Shown here in pieces: positions 17,103 to 27,238 of a DNA stretch of 64,000 nt. The notes under the pieces are model-generated. The model was not told where the DNA came from. It did no database searches and worked only from the letters and a program-made list of their open reading frames with translations. Made by a program: the position numbers and the translations under genes. Source of the DNA: Aquibacillus halophilus (GTDB lineage: Bacteria > Bacillota > Bacilli > Bacillales > Amphibacillaceae); NCBI RefSeq assembly GCF_009649745.1, contig NZ_WJNG01000005.1:124001-188000 (forward strand), written 5' to 3'. Positions within the stretch are counted from its first letter, which is position 1. The number at the start of each line of letters is the position of its first letter.

Positions 17103-18341
17103 ATGAGTAATAAAACTGCATTAAAACTAAAAAAGCCTGAGTTACTTGCACCTGCAGGTAACTTAGAAAAACTTAAGTTCGCTATTCATTATGGGGCTGA
17201 TGCTGTCTACATTGGTGGTAAACAATTTGGACTTCGATCTAAGGCTGGAAACTTTTCGTTTGAAGATATGGAAGAAGGAGTTAAATTCGCAAAAAAATAC
17301 GGTGCAAAAGTATATGTGGCAGCGAATATAATTGCTCACAACGAAAACTTAGAAGGAGCACAAAGTTACTTTAAAAAGTTGTATGAAATTGGTATTTCAG
17401 CAGTAATCATTGCAGACCCAGCTCTCATTACTGCATGTCGACAAGCCGCTCCTGATTTGGAAATTCATATTAGCACACAAGCATCCATTACTAATTGGAG
17501 AACGGTTCAGTTTTGGAAAAATGAAGGTATTCCTAGGGTAGTACTTGCCAGGGAAGTCTCAATTAAGGAAGTACGCCAAATAAAGGAAAAAGTTGATATT
17601 GAACTTGAAACATTTATCCATGGTGCCATGTGTATTTCATATTCAGGTCGATGTGTGCTTTCTAACCATATGACATCACGTGATGCAAATCGTGGGGGAT
17701 GTGCTCAATCTTGCAGATGGAAATATGATTTGTACGAAGACGGGGTTGATGAATCAGTAAATATTTCTGAACAAAATGATGAGGCCTATACTATGAGTTC
17801 CAAAGACCTTAGTATGGTTGAACATCTGCCAGACTTAATTGACCTAGGTGTGGATAGTTTAAAGATAGAGGGTCGAATGAAGAGCATTCATTATGTAGCG
17901 ACTGTGGTTAATGTTTATAGAAAGATAATTGATAGTTATGTTGATAACCCTAAAGAATTCAAAATGAATCAGCAATGGATTGATGAAATATGGAAAGCGG
18001 CTCAACGCTCATTAACTACTGCATTTTCTTATCAGGAACCTACCGAAAGCGACCAACTATTTGGTATACCAGATAGACTACCAAAGTATGATTTCGCTGG
18101 ATTAGTTTTAGCTTATGATGACCGAACAAAACTAGCAACAATCCAACAGCGTAATTCATTTAAAGTAGGAGATGAAATTGAATTTTTCGGCCCGGATTTC
18201 TATCACTTCAAACAAACAATACAGTTGATTTGGGATGAGAATGACAAACCAATTGAAATAGCAAAACATGCGATGATGATGATCAAAGTAAAAGTGGATC
18301 ACCCTGTTAATTATTACGATATGATGCGTAAAGGAAAATAA
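17103..18341 (+). CDS. trhP2: tRNA hydroxylation protein TrhP2 (YrrO), peptidase U32 family
   Basis: 412 residues. N-terminal barrel with LLAPAGNLEKLKFAIHYGADAVYIGG and the [4Fe-4S]-type cysteines in HGAMCISYSGRCVLS and RGGCAQSCRW. Then SSKDLSMVEHLPDLIDLGVDSLKIEGRMKS and a C-terminal U32_C OB-fold. It is the iron-sulfur partner of TrhP1, converting U34 of tRNA to ho5U with a prephenate-derived hydroxyl donor. ATG with GGAG upstream; cotranscribed with trhP1 and closed by a terminator. Confidence 0.94.
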   Translation: MSNKTALKLKKPELLAPAGNLEKLKFAIHYGADAVYIGGKQFGLRSKAGNFSFEDMEEGVKFAKKYGAKVYVAANIIAHNENLEGAQSYFKKLYEIGISAVIIADPALITACRQAAPDLEIHISTQASITNWRTVQFWKNEGIPRVVLAREVSIKEVRQIKEKVDIELETFIHGAMCISYSGRCVLSNHMTSRDANRGGCAQSCRWKYDLYEDGVDESVNISEQNDEAYTMSSKDLSMVEHLPDLIDLGVDSLKIEGRMKSIHYVATVVNVYRKIIDSYVDNPKEFKMNQQWIDEIWKAAQRSLTTAFSYQEPTESDQLFGIPDRLPKYDFAGLVLAYDDRTKLATIQQRNSFKVGDEIEFFGPDFYHFKQTIQLIWDENDKPIEIAKHAMMMIKVKVDHPVNYYDMMRKGK

Positions 18342-18347
18342 TTCAAT

Positions 18348-18383
18348 TCCCCCTAACCAACAAATGGTAAAGGGGGATTTTTA
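18348..18383 (+). terminator. Intrinsic terminator of trhP1-trhP2
   Basis: TCCCCCT/AGGGGGA stem with an inner ACCA/TGGT pairing, then TTTTTATTT. Confidence 0.85.
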
Positions 18384-18465
18384 TTTATTAATACTAATAA
18401 AAGTACATCATTTTAGCCATACTGCAAATGATAATTATAATTAGAGAAGCTGCAGGAGGAATAAA

Positions 18466-20010
18466 ATGGTTAACAACAAAAACAATTCGAATGAAGTTCC
18501 ACAATTCCCTGAACCTTATTGGAGAGAATCGGTAAAACTACCCAATTTTAGGAAACTTACGAAGAACATCCATGTAGATGTAGGTATTGTCGGTGGGGGA
18601 ATTACAGGAATAACCACAGCATATTTACTAGTGAAACAAGGGTATAAAGTTGCTTTACTTGAAGCGGGTGAAATCCTTAATGGTACAACCGGACATACAA
18701 CTGCAAAAATAACGGCACAACATGGTTTAATTTATGATGAGTTTATCCAACATTTTGGAGAAGAAAAAGCAAAACTCTATTATGAATCAAGTATGGATGC
18801 CTTAAAGTTTATTGAAAACAGAATTACAGAAGATAATATATCATGTGATTTTTCTCATCAGGATGCTTATGTGTACACAAATTCTGATAAATATGTTTCT
18901 AAAATTAATAGTGAAATGAAAGCCTATGATAAATTGGGAATCGACGGGGAAACTACAGACACAATTCCATTTGATATACCAATGAAATCGGCTATTGTTA
19001 TGAAAAATCAAGCACAATTTCACCCCTTACAATACCTAAAACATTTGGTGGAATATATCACAGATAATGGTGGGGAAATCTATGAACATACAACGGCTAC
19101 GGATGTTGAAAATGGGGATCACCCTCATATTTTAACTGCCGATGGATACAGAGTCACTTGCAATTATGTTGTGGCAGCCTCACATTTTCCATTCTATGGA
19201 GGAGAAGGTTACTATTTTTCAAGGATGTATCCTGATAGATCTTATCTAATTGCAATTAAATCAAATAAAACCTATCCAGGAGGCATGTATATCAGTGCTG
19301 AACAACCTACCAGATCAATACGTTCTACTTCCGTTGATGGTGAGGAGTTATGGATAGTTGGGGGAGAAAGACATAAGACTGGACAAGGGAAATCAACGAT
19401 GGACCATTATGATGCACTCAAGCAATTCGCAGAAAGTCATTTAGACATGAACGAATACCTTTATCGTTGGTCTGCTCAAGATCTTACAACACTTGATAAG
19501 CTTCCGTGTATTGGAGCTGTTACAGAAGACCAACCCGAAGTTTTAATCGCGACTGGGTATAGAAAATGGGGGATGACGAACGGAACTTCAGCCGCATTAG
19601 TGCTAGCTGATATCATTTCTAAAAAAGATAATCCATATATAAAACTATTCTCACCTTCAAGATTTCAAGCGGACCCTGATATTAAGAAATTCATTCAAAT
19701 TAATGCTGACGTATCTAAACATATGATTAAAGGAAAACTAGAATACACTTCCAATAAAATAGAAGATGTTGAGAATGATGAAGCTAAAATTGTCCGTTTA
19801 AATGGAAAGAGAACAGGAGTATATCGGGATAAAGATGGTAAAGCTCATTTGGTAGACACGACATGTACACATATGGGATGTGAAGTGAATTGGAATGACG
19901 GAGATCGCACATGGGATTGCCCTTGTCATGGTTCGAGATTTTCAATTTCGGGAGACGTTATCGAGGGACCAGCTAAGAAACCAATAAAAATCGTTAATGA
20001 TCCTAGCTAA
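18466..20010 (+). CDS. yhfW: FAD-dependent oxidoreductase with C-terminal Rieske domain (YhfW-like)
   Basis: 514 residues. An N-terminal DAO-type FAD domain with GIVGGGITGITTAYLL (about 41-56) and NGTTGHTTAKITAQHG is followed by a C-terminal Rieske [2Fe-2S] domain (about 430-512): CTHMGCEVNW and CPCHGSRFS give the Cys-His pairs. The architecture matches B. subtilis YhfW, a predicted oxidoreductase of unknown substrate. RBS AGGAGG. The alpha/beta hydrolase follows 31 bases later, so they form a likely pair. Confidence 0.93.
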   Translation: MVNNKNNSNEVPQFPEPYWRESVKLPNFRKLTKNIHVDVGIVGGGITGITTAYLLVKQGYKVALLEAGEILNGTTGHTTAKITAQHGLIYDEFIQHFGEEKAKLYYESSMDALKFIENRITEDNISCDFSHQDAYVYTNSDKYVSKINSEMKAYDKLGIDGETTDTIPFDIPMKSAIVMKNQAQFHPLQYLKHLVEYITDNGGEIYEHTTATDVENGDHPHILTADGYRVTCNYVVAASHFPFYGGEGYYFSRMYPDRSYLIAIKSNKTYPGGMYISAEQPTRSIRSTSVDGEELWIVGGERHKTGQGKSTMDHYDALKQFAESHLDMNEYLYRWSAQDLTTLDKLPCIGAVTEDQPEVLIATGYRKWGMTNGTSAALVLADIISKKDNPYIKLFSPSRFQADPDIKKFIQINADVSKHMIKGKLEYTSNKIEDVENDEAKIVRLNGKRTGVYRDKDGKAHLVDTTCTHMGCEVNWNDGDRTWDCPCHGSRFSISGDVIEGPAKKPIKIVNDPS

Positions 20011-20041
20011 TTTGACTTATCCATGCAGGAGAGGAGTAAAT

Positions 20042-20806
20042 ATGAAAAACATACAATATGAAAATGGTACAGTTTACTATGATTTATACGGTAAGGGAAT
20101 TCCCATCATATTTATTCACCCACCTGGTATGGGGCGAAGAGTATTTGATCGACAGCAAAAGCTTGCGGATAAATATTTAATCGTTACCCCGGACTTAAGC
20201 GGTCATGGGATATCCTCGTCAAGTATACAGTATTCTATTATAGAAAATTATGTGGAAGAACTGAAGCAAATCATAGATAATGAAAAGTTTGAAGAAGTTA
20301 TTATTTGTGGTTATTCAGCAGGAGGAGCAGTTGCTCAAGAGTTTGCAAAAGCTTACCCTAAAATAACCAAAGCGTTGATTTTATCAGGTGGATATCCAAA
20401 AGTTGCTACAATAGGTTTGAATTTGGAATACAAATTAGGAATGAAGCTATTTAAAAAATCCCAAAAAACCTTAGCAAGAGTACTTGCTAATAGTCATACA
20501 AAAGATAAAGGTTACCGTGAAATTTTGTATTCTCATATGTTGAAAAGCGATTTTGCACATTGGTACAAATTTTATGATCAAACGTATCATTATAATGGAG
20601 TTACCGATTTAGATTCACTCACCATGCCTTTGTTGTTAATATATGGTGCTAATGCTTTTTGGATCAACCATCATCGAGTATATTACGAGCGTTGTCCAAA
20701 TCATCATGTTGTTTATATCAATAATGCGTTTCATCAATTACCAACCAAACACTGGCAGCCTTTCAATCAGATTATTTCTGAATTTATTGACTCAAAACTA
20801 ATTTAG
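20042..20806 (+). CDS. Alpha/beta-hydrolase fold protein
   Basis: 254 residues. The oxyanion block FIHPPGMGRR, the nucleophile elbow GYSAGGAVAQE (Ser near residue 94), an acid in the GANAFWI region and the final His in AFHQLP are in order. Substrate unknown; esterase, lipase or haloperoxidase-like activities are all possible. Start ATG 20042 is set by AGGAGAGGAG; a frame extension back to 19997 overlaps the yhfW end and has no site. It probably shares the yhfW transcript. Confidence 0.8.
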   Translation: MKNIQYENGTVYYDLYGKGIPIIFIHPPGMGRRVFDRQQKLADKYLIVTPDLSGHGISSSSIQYSIIENYVEELKQIIDNEKFEEVIICGYSAGGAVAQEFAKAYPKITKALILSGGYPKVATIGLNLEYKLGMKLFKKSQKTLARVLANSHTKDKGYREILYSHMLKSDFAHWYKFYDQTYHYNGVTDLDSLTMPLLLIYGANAFWINHHRVYYERCPNHHVVYINNAFHQLPTKHWQPFNQIISEFIDSKLI

Positions 20807-20838
20807 AGAGCCTTATTCAAAATGCCATTTAAGGGGAA

Positions 20839-20867
20839 TTGATAGACTATTTTAAATCTAATATGAT
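20839..20867 (+). promoter_or_regulatory. Candidate SigA promoter of sqdB-sqdX
   Basis: TTGATA at 20839-20844 and TATGAT at 20862-20867, spaced by 17 bases; the ATG of sqdB is about 50 bases beyond. Confidence 0.55.
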
Positions 20868-20879
20868 ATCATATTATAG

Positions 20880-22064
<1,185 letters not shown>

Positions 22065-22082
22065 GAGAAGGGGCTCTTAGTT

Positions 22083-23231
22083 TTGAAAATTGTAATCATT
22101 ACTGAAACATTTTTACCATCTACAGACGGGGTTGTTACTCGTCTTACTGAAGCAATTAAATATCTTAGGCAATTAAAGCATGAAGTTGTCATCATTGCTC
22201 CTGATCTTGGTGTTGAAGAATTCGAAGGTGCGGTAGTGGAAGGGGTAAAGGCTATAACCATGCCTTTTTACCGCTATCGCCCTTTTTCTTTGCCGCAAAA
22301 AAAGGTTAAATCCATATTAGAAAAACATAATCCAGATTTTGTACATGTCGTTAATCCTGTATCGGTAGGAGCTTCTGGAGTTCACTATGCTAGCAAGTTG
22401 GACATTCCCTTGATCGCTTCTTATCACACACACATGCCTAAGTATCTAGATTACTACAAGTTGTATCGTCCATTTAAACCATTTCTCTGGAATTTCATTC
22501 GTAGTTTACATAATAAAGCTGATATAAATTTGTGTACCTCTGAAACAATTAGAAAAGAACTAGTAGAAAAAAACTTTCAAAACGTTCATGTATGGAAGCG
22601 TGGAGTTGATATTGAAAAATATCACCCTAAAAATTATAGCAACAAAATGAGAATGAAGCTTTCAAATGGAAATATAGATAAAAAACTTTTGCTATATGTA
22701 GGACGTCTGGCTGCTGAAAAAGAAATCGATAGCATCAAACCGTTATTAAATGCTAGAAAAGATGTTTGTTTGGCAATCGTTGGTGATGGCCCGGCGCGTA
22801 AACAACTAGAAGAGGAATTTAAAGGCACAAATACAGTTTTTACGGGGTTTATGCATGGAAAAGAGTTGTCAGAGGCATTTGCTTCAGCAGATGCGTTTAT
22901 TTTCCCATCAGTAACAGAAACCCTGGGATTGGTCATATTGGAATCAATGGCATCTGGATTACCAGTAATAGCAGCTAAAAGTGGACCAACAATGGAACAA
23001 ATTACCGAAGGAAAAACTGGTTATTTGTATGAACAAGACAATATAGATAGTATGATTCAAGCTGTTACACAGATAGAAAATAATGAGTTATTTGAACAAA
23101 TTAAGAAAAATGCACGCACTGAGGCCGAGAAATTCAGTTGGATCAAACCGTCTGTACAATTAATTGAGTTTTACGAAAGATTATTAGAAATGAACGAAAT
23201 GAAAATGTCAGTTGAATCAATTAATAGTTAA
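22083..23231 (+). CDS. sqdX: GT4 glycosyltransferase, probable sulfoquinovosyldiacylglycerol synthase (SqdX-like)
   Basis: 382 residues. N-terminus IITETFLPSTDGVVTRL and HTHMPKYLDYYKLYRPF are typical of GT4 enzymes acting on glycerolipids. The donor-site region shows LLYVGRLAAEKEID, then PSVTETLGLVILESMASGLPVIA near 285-308, with the E-x7-E motif. Its position directly after sqdB makes transfer of sulfoquinovose to diacylglycerol the likely role. TTG start at 22083 with a modest GAAGGGG; no in-frame ATG with a better site. Ends in a strong terminator. Confidence 0.88.
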   Translation: MKIVIITETFLPSTDGVVTRLTEAIKYLRQLKHEVVIIAPDLGVEEFEGAVVEGVKAITMPFYRYRPFSLPQKKVKSILEKHNPDFVHVVNPVSVGASGVHYASKLDIPLIASYHTHMPKYLDYYKLYRPFKPFLWNFIRSLHNKADINLCTSETIRKELVEKNFQNVHVWKRGVDIEKYHPKNYSNKMRMKLSNGNIDKKLLLYVGRLAAEKEIDSIKPLLNARKDVCLAIVGDGPARKQLEEEFKGTNTVFTGFMHGKELSEAFASADAFIFPSVTETLGLVILESMASGLPVIAAKSGPTMEQITEGKTGYLYEQDNIDSMIQAVTQIENNELFEQIKKNARTEAEKFSWIKPSVQLIEFYERLLEMNEMKMSVESINS

Positions 23232-23239
23232 TTTTTTTT

Positions 23240-23298
23240 AAATATCTCAATATCTCAAGAATACTTTACTTTTGAGATATTGAGATATTTTTATTTTA
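23240..23298 (+). terminator. Intrinsic terminator of sqdB-sqdX
   Basis: 19-bp inverted repeat (23240-23258 with 23272-23290) built from the repeated unit ATCTCAA, then TTTATTTT. Confidence 0.85.
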
Positions 23299-23361
23299 AT
23301 AACTTCTGATAATAAATATTATGTAACCTAGATTTAAATCAAAAAAAAGAAGCTATTTTTT

Positions 23362-24204
23362 CTATTCTTCTCTTTGTTTTCGTTTAGCTATTGCATTTTT
23401 GTGCATTTTAATACCATCCTTCAATAGCGATATATCTAAGCTCTCTTGTTGAAATGCATCATATTTTCGATGCAGAAACAATTCCTTATCTTTGTATATC
23501 CAATTTGAGAATAACTTTATTGATTTTCTACCACTTACATAAACACGATAAAACGTGGTATGGTTTGTGAAATTGGTTTCAAATCCATTTCTCTCAAGTT
23601 CTTCCCTTAATGAAATCATAAATGAATAAGAACCATCAACAAAACTAATAAAATACTTCGGATAATTTATAAAGCCATCTCCATCAAAATATCCCCTTAT
23701 AAAGTGACTCATGTACTCCTCAGGTACAAATGGAAACTCTATACTGGTCGATTTATTCGGTGTGATTCCGTGTAGCTGCATTAAATCTTGTTTCATTACT
23801 TTGCTATTAAAATTTAAAATGTAAACCCCTGTATTCTTATTTTTATATAATGGATGATCAGATCCCATTTCTTTTTTGATATCTTCAAGGATGTACTTTT
23901 CTTTTTGAGAAATACTTACTGTTTGAGCATCTCTAGGAATATTTCCGTCTGCAACAAAAAATCCCAATATGTATACCATGTTGTTCGACCATGTTTTGAA
24001 ATAATCCTCATTTAATTGATATTTTCTTTTCCAGCTTCCATGTGGACGCTTTTGAACATCGTTTTTTGTTAAAACACTACTCACATACCGTGAAGAAACA
24101 TTTGCTAGATCACCAATTTCAGTTGTACTATAGCCATTTTTATACATCTCAATCATTTCAGATATTTCCATTGTGCGTTTTCTTTTAGTACCGTTTGAAT
24201 TCAT
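23362..24204 (-). CDS. Free-standing LAGLIDADG homing endonuclease
   Basis: 280 residues. A helix-turn-helix of resolvase or homeodomain-like type lies at about 24-48 (GYSTTEIGDLANVSSRYVSSVL). Two LAGLIDADG helices follow: YILGFFVADG at 78-87 and FIRGYFDGDG at 168-177, each ending in the metal-binding acidic residue. It is a single-chain, two-motif enzyme. It sits between complete sqdX and bioD genes, not within a gene, so it is not in a visible intron or intein. Target site unknown. AGGATGGGAGAGG before the ATG at 24204. Confidence 0.9.
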   Translation of the reverse strand: MNSNGTKRKRTMEISEMIEMYKNGYSTTEIGDLANVSSRYVSSVLTKNDVQKRPHGSWKRKYQLNEDYFKTWSNNMVYILGFFVADGNIPRDAQTVSISQKEKYILEDIKKEMGSDHPLYKNKNTGVYILNFNSKVMKQDLMQLHGITPNKSTSIEFPFVPEEYMSHFIRGYFDGDGFINYPKYFISFVDGSYSFMISLREELERNGFETNFTNHTTFYRVYVSGRKSIKLFSNWIYKDKELFLHRKYDAFQQESLDISLLKDGIKMHKNAIAKRKQREE

Positions 24205-24516
24205 CCTCTCCCATCCTCTTCTTTATTATACCAAACATATGTTCTTTACGGCAATTAATATCCCCTCTAAATCGGAATAAAAAAAGAGATCTTTTACTAT
24301 TTTTTTCATTCATAGACAGCAGGGAGATAACAGAGTAAATAACCCGAAATTGATCACCCCCTCCCTTCCGTTCTACTTATCATACAGAATAAATGGTACA
24401 CTTGTAATTGAAATTTTTGTTAACATAAATCATCGTTTACACATCAAATTTATATAGACGGGATACAACCTTTTTATACAGGTCCTACTAACTATTCTAA
24501 GTAAGGAGTGATTTAT
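24205..24516. other. Intergenic region upstream of bioD
   Basis: 312 AT-rich bases. Contains only a weak BirA-like inverted repeat at 24417-24442 (see rejected list); no RNA motif was recognised. Confidence 0.3.
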
Positions 24517-25221
24517 TTGTCTGGAATTTTCATTACAGGAACAAGCTCGAATGTCGGTAAAACGATTATTACAACTTGTCTTACATACGCATTTCGTAAA
24601 CGAAAAGTAGATGCAGTTCCTTACAAACCAGTTCAATGTGGAGCAATTACGGAGGGTGGAAAATGGTTGGCTCCCGACGTTGAATTATACCGGAAAGTTT
24701 ATAACCCAAAGGATGATGAACAACTCAATTCCTTTCTTTATGAACCGAGATTTTCCCCTCATATTGCTGCACAGTTAGCTAATCGTCCTATTGATCCACA
24801 GGTTATTAAAAGGAACTATGATGAATTACATAAGGTGCATGAGTTGGTATTAGTAGAAGGAGCAGGTGGACTAGCTGTTCCTTTAATAGACGAACACTAT
24901 GGAACACCAAGTCTAATTAAAGATTTAAACATTCCTATTGTGATTGTCACTCAAGCCACTGTCGGAACTCTTAATGCTACTGCATTAACTGCACATTATG
25001 CTCAAAGCAAAGACCTAGACATTAAAGGCATAATAATTAACGGTTATCCTGACAATCCTACAGAAGGAGTTAAGAATAACCCTAGGATGATTGAAAAAAT
25101 GACGGGTGTACCAGTCATTGGAATAGTTCCTCAAATTAAAAATGTAGAGACTCGAATAGGAGAAAAGGAAGTATTGGAGAAACTAATAGAAGGAATTGAT
25201 TTAGATAAACTGTTGGAGTAG
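24517..25221 (+). CDS. bioD: Dethiobiotin synthetase
   Basis: 234 residues. P-loop TGTSSNVGKTIITT at about 7-20, with YKPVQCG, VLVEGAGGLAVPL (Mg2+ site) and NGYPDNP motifs of BioD. Converts diaminopelargonate, CO2 and ATP to dethiobiotin. TTG start at 24517 follows AAGGAG with 8-base spacing; an in-frame GTG at 24508 lies in the ribosome site. No other bio gene is next to it, so the pathway is split or this is an orphan copy. Followed by terminator at 25404. Confidence 0.9.
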   Translation: MSGIFITGTSSNVGKTIITTCLTYAFRKRKVDAVPYKPVQCGAITEGGKWLAPDVELYRKVYNPKDDEQLNSFLYEPRFSPHIAAQLANRPIDPQVIKRNYDELHKVHELVLVEGAGGLAVPLIDEHYGTPSLIKDLNIPIVIVTQATVGTLNATALTAHYAQSKDLDIKGIIINGYPDNPTEGVKNNPRMIEKMTGVPVIGIVPQIKNVETRIGEKEVLEKLIEGIDLDKLLE

Positions 25222-25403
25222 TTCATCTATCTAGATGCTTATTATAGTTACATCGAAATATATCCAAAGCGTTTTATAAGTTGAATTTTCCTTATCATAA
25301 ATCCATTTTAAATCTCTCTAGAGAATAACAAATGACTTTTAAAAGTAAAATGCCTTTTGAAAAAGATTTGTAAAATAATTTGATCCTAGCTTTTTTAAAA
25401 AGA

Positions 25404-25447
25404 AAAAAACTCACAAGTGTTGGTATATAAACATCTGTGAGTTTTTT
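25404..25447. terminator. Bidirectional terminator between bioD and dus
   Basis: 12-bp stem AAAAAACTCACA/TGTGAGTTTTTT with a 20-base loop. It lies in the 314-base gap 25222-25535, which otherwise shows only AT-rich sequence and nothing else recognised. Confidence 0.75.
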
Positions 25448-25535
25448 AGAATATATTTAGTTAGCAATTTCTCTCCAACCAACGCTAGGACATGTAAAAA
25501 TTGTGCAAACCTGCCAATCGGCTGCATTATCAAGA

Positions 25536-26519
25536 CTATAATATACTAGTATCGAAATTCTTTGACTCAAATTTATCTAGCAATACACGCACTTCATCCG
25601 TTGACTCTGTGTCCATCAATTGATTTCTTAATTCACGTGCCCCTTTAAACTCGTGAATATATATCTTGAAAAAACGACGAAGAGTTTTAAATGGCCGTGT
25701 ATCAAGTTCCTTTGAATAGTTATCAAAGAGGTCAAGATGCAACCTTAAGAGATCCAGTAATTCCTTACTACTATGATCTTTCGCCTCTAATTCAAAGGCA
25801 AATGGATTTTTAAAGATACCACGCCCAATCATAACCCCATCAACACCATATCTGCGAACGAGTTCCAGACCAGTTTGACGATCAGGAATATCTCCATTAA
25901 TCGTCAAAAGTGTATTTGGTGCCACTTCATCTCGAAGTTTTTTAATCTCCGGAATCAGTTCCCAATGAGCATCCACATTACTCATTTCCTTTCTTGTACG
26001 GAGATGAATAGATAAATTAACGATGTCTTGCTTTAATAAGTGTGTAAGCCAGTCGCGCCATTCCTCTACATCCGTATAACCAAGCCTTGTCTTAACACTT
26101 ACGGGCAACCCTCCCGCTTTTGCTGCTTTTATTATCTCTGCCGCAACTTCTGGATAACGGATAAGACCGCTTCCCTTCCCATTTGCTGCCACATTATGCA
26201 CAGGACAACCCATATTGATATCGATACCACGAAAGCCTTCTTCAGCCATTCCAATACTCATTTGACGAAAATATTCGGGTTGATCACCCCATATATGGGC
26301 CACCATTGGTTGTTCATCTTCTGTAAATGTCAAACGCCCACGAACACTATCGTGGCCCTTTGGATGACAATAACTTACCGTATTTGCAAACTCTGTAAAA
26401 AACACATCAGGTCTAGCTGCCTCGCTTACTACATGACGGAAAACAACATCCGTCACATCTTCCATTGGTGCCAATATAAAAAATGGTCGTGGTAATTCAC
26501 GCCAGAAATTATCAGTCAT
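25536..26519 (-). CDS. dus: tRNA-dihydrouridine synthase
   Basis: 327 residues. FMN TIM-barrel with [12 protein letters not shown] near the N-terminus, [21 protein letters not shown] with the catalytic Cys (about residue 97), [16 protein letters not shown] and [14 protein letters not shown]. It reduces uridine to dihydrouridine in the tRNA D-loop. Start ATG 26519, with AAAGGA upstream; the longer frame begins with TTG at 26531. The gene is not in an operon with the B. subtilis dus neighbours. Confidence 0.93.
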   Translation of the reverse strand: MTDNFWRELPRPFFILAPMEDVTDVVFRHVVSEAARPDVFFTEFANTVSYCHPKGHDSVRGRLTFTEDEQPMVAHIWGDQPEYFRQMSIGMAEEGFRGIDINMGCPVHNVAANGKGSGLIRYPEVAAEIIKAAKAGGLPVSVKTRLGYTDVEEWRDWLTHLLKQDIVNLSIHLRTRKEMSNVDAHWELIPEIKKLRDEVAPNTLLTINGDIPDRQTGLELVRRYGVDGVMIGRGIFKNPFAFELEAKDHSSKELLDLLRLHLDLFDNYSKELDTRPFKTLRRFFKIYIHEFKGARELRNQLMDTESTDEVRVLLDKFESKNFDTSIL

Positions 26520-27073
26520 ATTTAAATCCAAATCCTTTCATTATGTGACATCAGAACAAAGCCTGATATACACCTCAAAAATAAAAGGCAAAGATGTGTC
26601 CCTGTCCTTTTTACACTCATACTATGCCTAAACACTTTTTATCAAACTATTGTAAACTTTGTTCATTATACTATTTAATATTAACAAATAAAAGTACAAA
26701 GAAACTAGCAACACTAGGGTTAAGTACCATATATGAACATTTGTCTTAGGCGTCTACTGTCTTACACTTTTAATGATAAATCTAATAGGTTCTACACGAT
26801 TTCGTGCTAACTAAGGTTCGTACTGGCGAACTGTCACCTCGCATCTCTTGAATAGATATGTCTTCAGCACCATTGTTTTTATTGTTAACGTACAAAAGTA
26901 TATTTTAAAACATAGGGGTTAATTTTGCAAAACCTTTTAACGATTATTCCTATTTCTCTTCATATTCCCGTTTAGAATACTTTCTATAAGATTTGCCTCT
27001 TTATCATTAAATCCTCACGATCTCCTTGTCGTTCTTTTAGATATTTACATAAATGATACAATACCATACAAAA
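26520..27073. other. Long intergenic region with repeat-like sequence
   Basis: About 550 bases without an intact gene. A degenerate relative of the palindrome at 27074-27121 is seen at 26722-26745 (shared AAGTACC, ATG, ACATTT pattern). Short open frames such as one ending at 26853 were not recognised. Confidence 0.4.
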
Positions 27074-27121
27074 CAGGTCAGGTACCGAAAATGGACATTT
27101 TTCCATGAACGGTATCTGACC
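27074..27121. repeat. Palindromic hairpin element
   Basis: 12-base arms GGTCAGGTACCG and CGGTATCTGACC (27076-27087 and 27110-27121, one G-U mismatch) enclose an inner ATGGA/TCCAT hairpin. Sequences like this occur as dispersed repetitive palindromes in Bacillaceae. It abuts the stop of the short ORF that follows uppS. Confidence 0.65.
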
Positions 27122-27238
27122 CTATCCCTTTTTTGATGGGATGTTATGATTTATCCTGGTATGGTTTTCCGCAATTGCGAATTGGTTGTTGAATGATTTT
27201 ACTTTCCAAGTCCCATAAGTAACATCAAAATTCTTCAT
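27122..27238 (-). CDS. Short ORF directly after uppS, possibly truncated by the palindrome
   Basis: 38 codons; the ATG at 27238 touches the uppS stop codon. Sequence begins MKNFDVTYGTWKVKSFNNQF and is not recognised. The stop TAG falls at the very edge of the palindromic element (27121), so this may be the 5' remnant of a longer gene cut by insertion. The uppS-proximal GAGAAGG is a weak ribosome site. Confidence 0.35.
   Translation of the reverse strand: MKNFDVTYGTWKVKSFNNQFAIAENHTRINHNIPSKKG

Noticed and set aside
24417-24442. BirA-like operator (TTGTTAAC-N10-GTTTACAC) before bioD
   Set aside because: Half-sites fit loosely but the spacer is several bases shorter than Firmicute BirA operators; not annotated.
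26800-26860. Possible decayed gene tail (VRTGELSPRIS)
   Set aside because: Too short and without family match; kept only as part of the intergenic entry.
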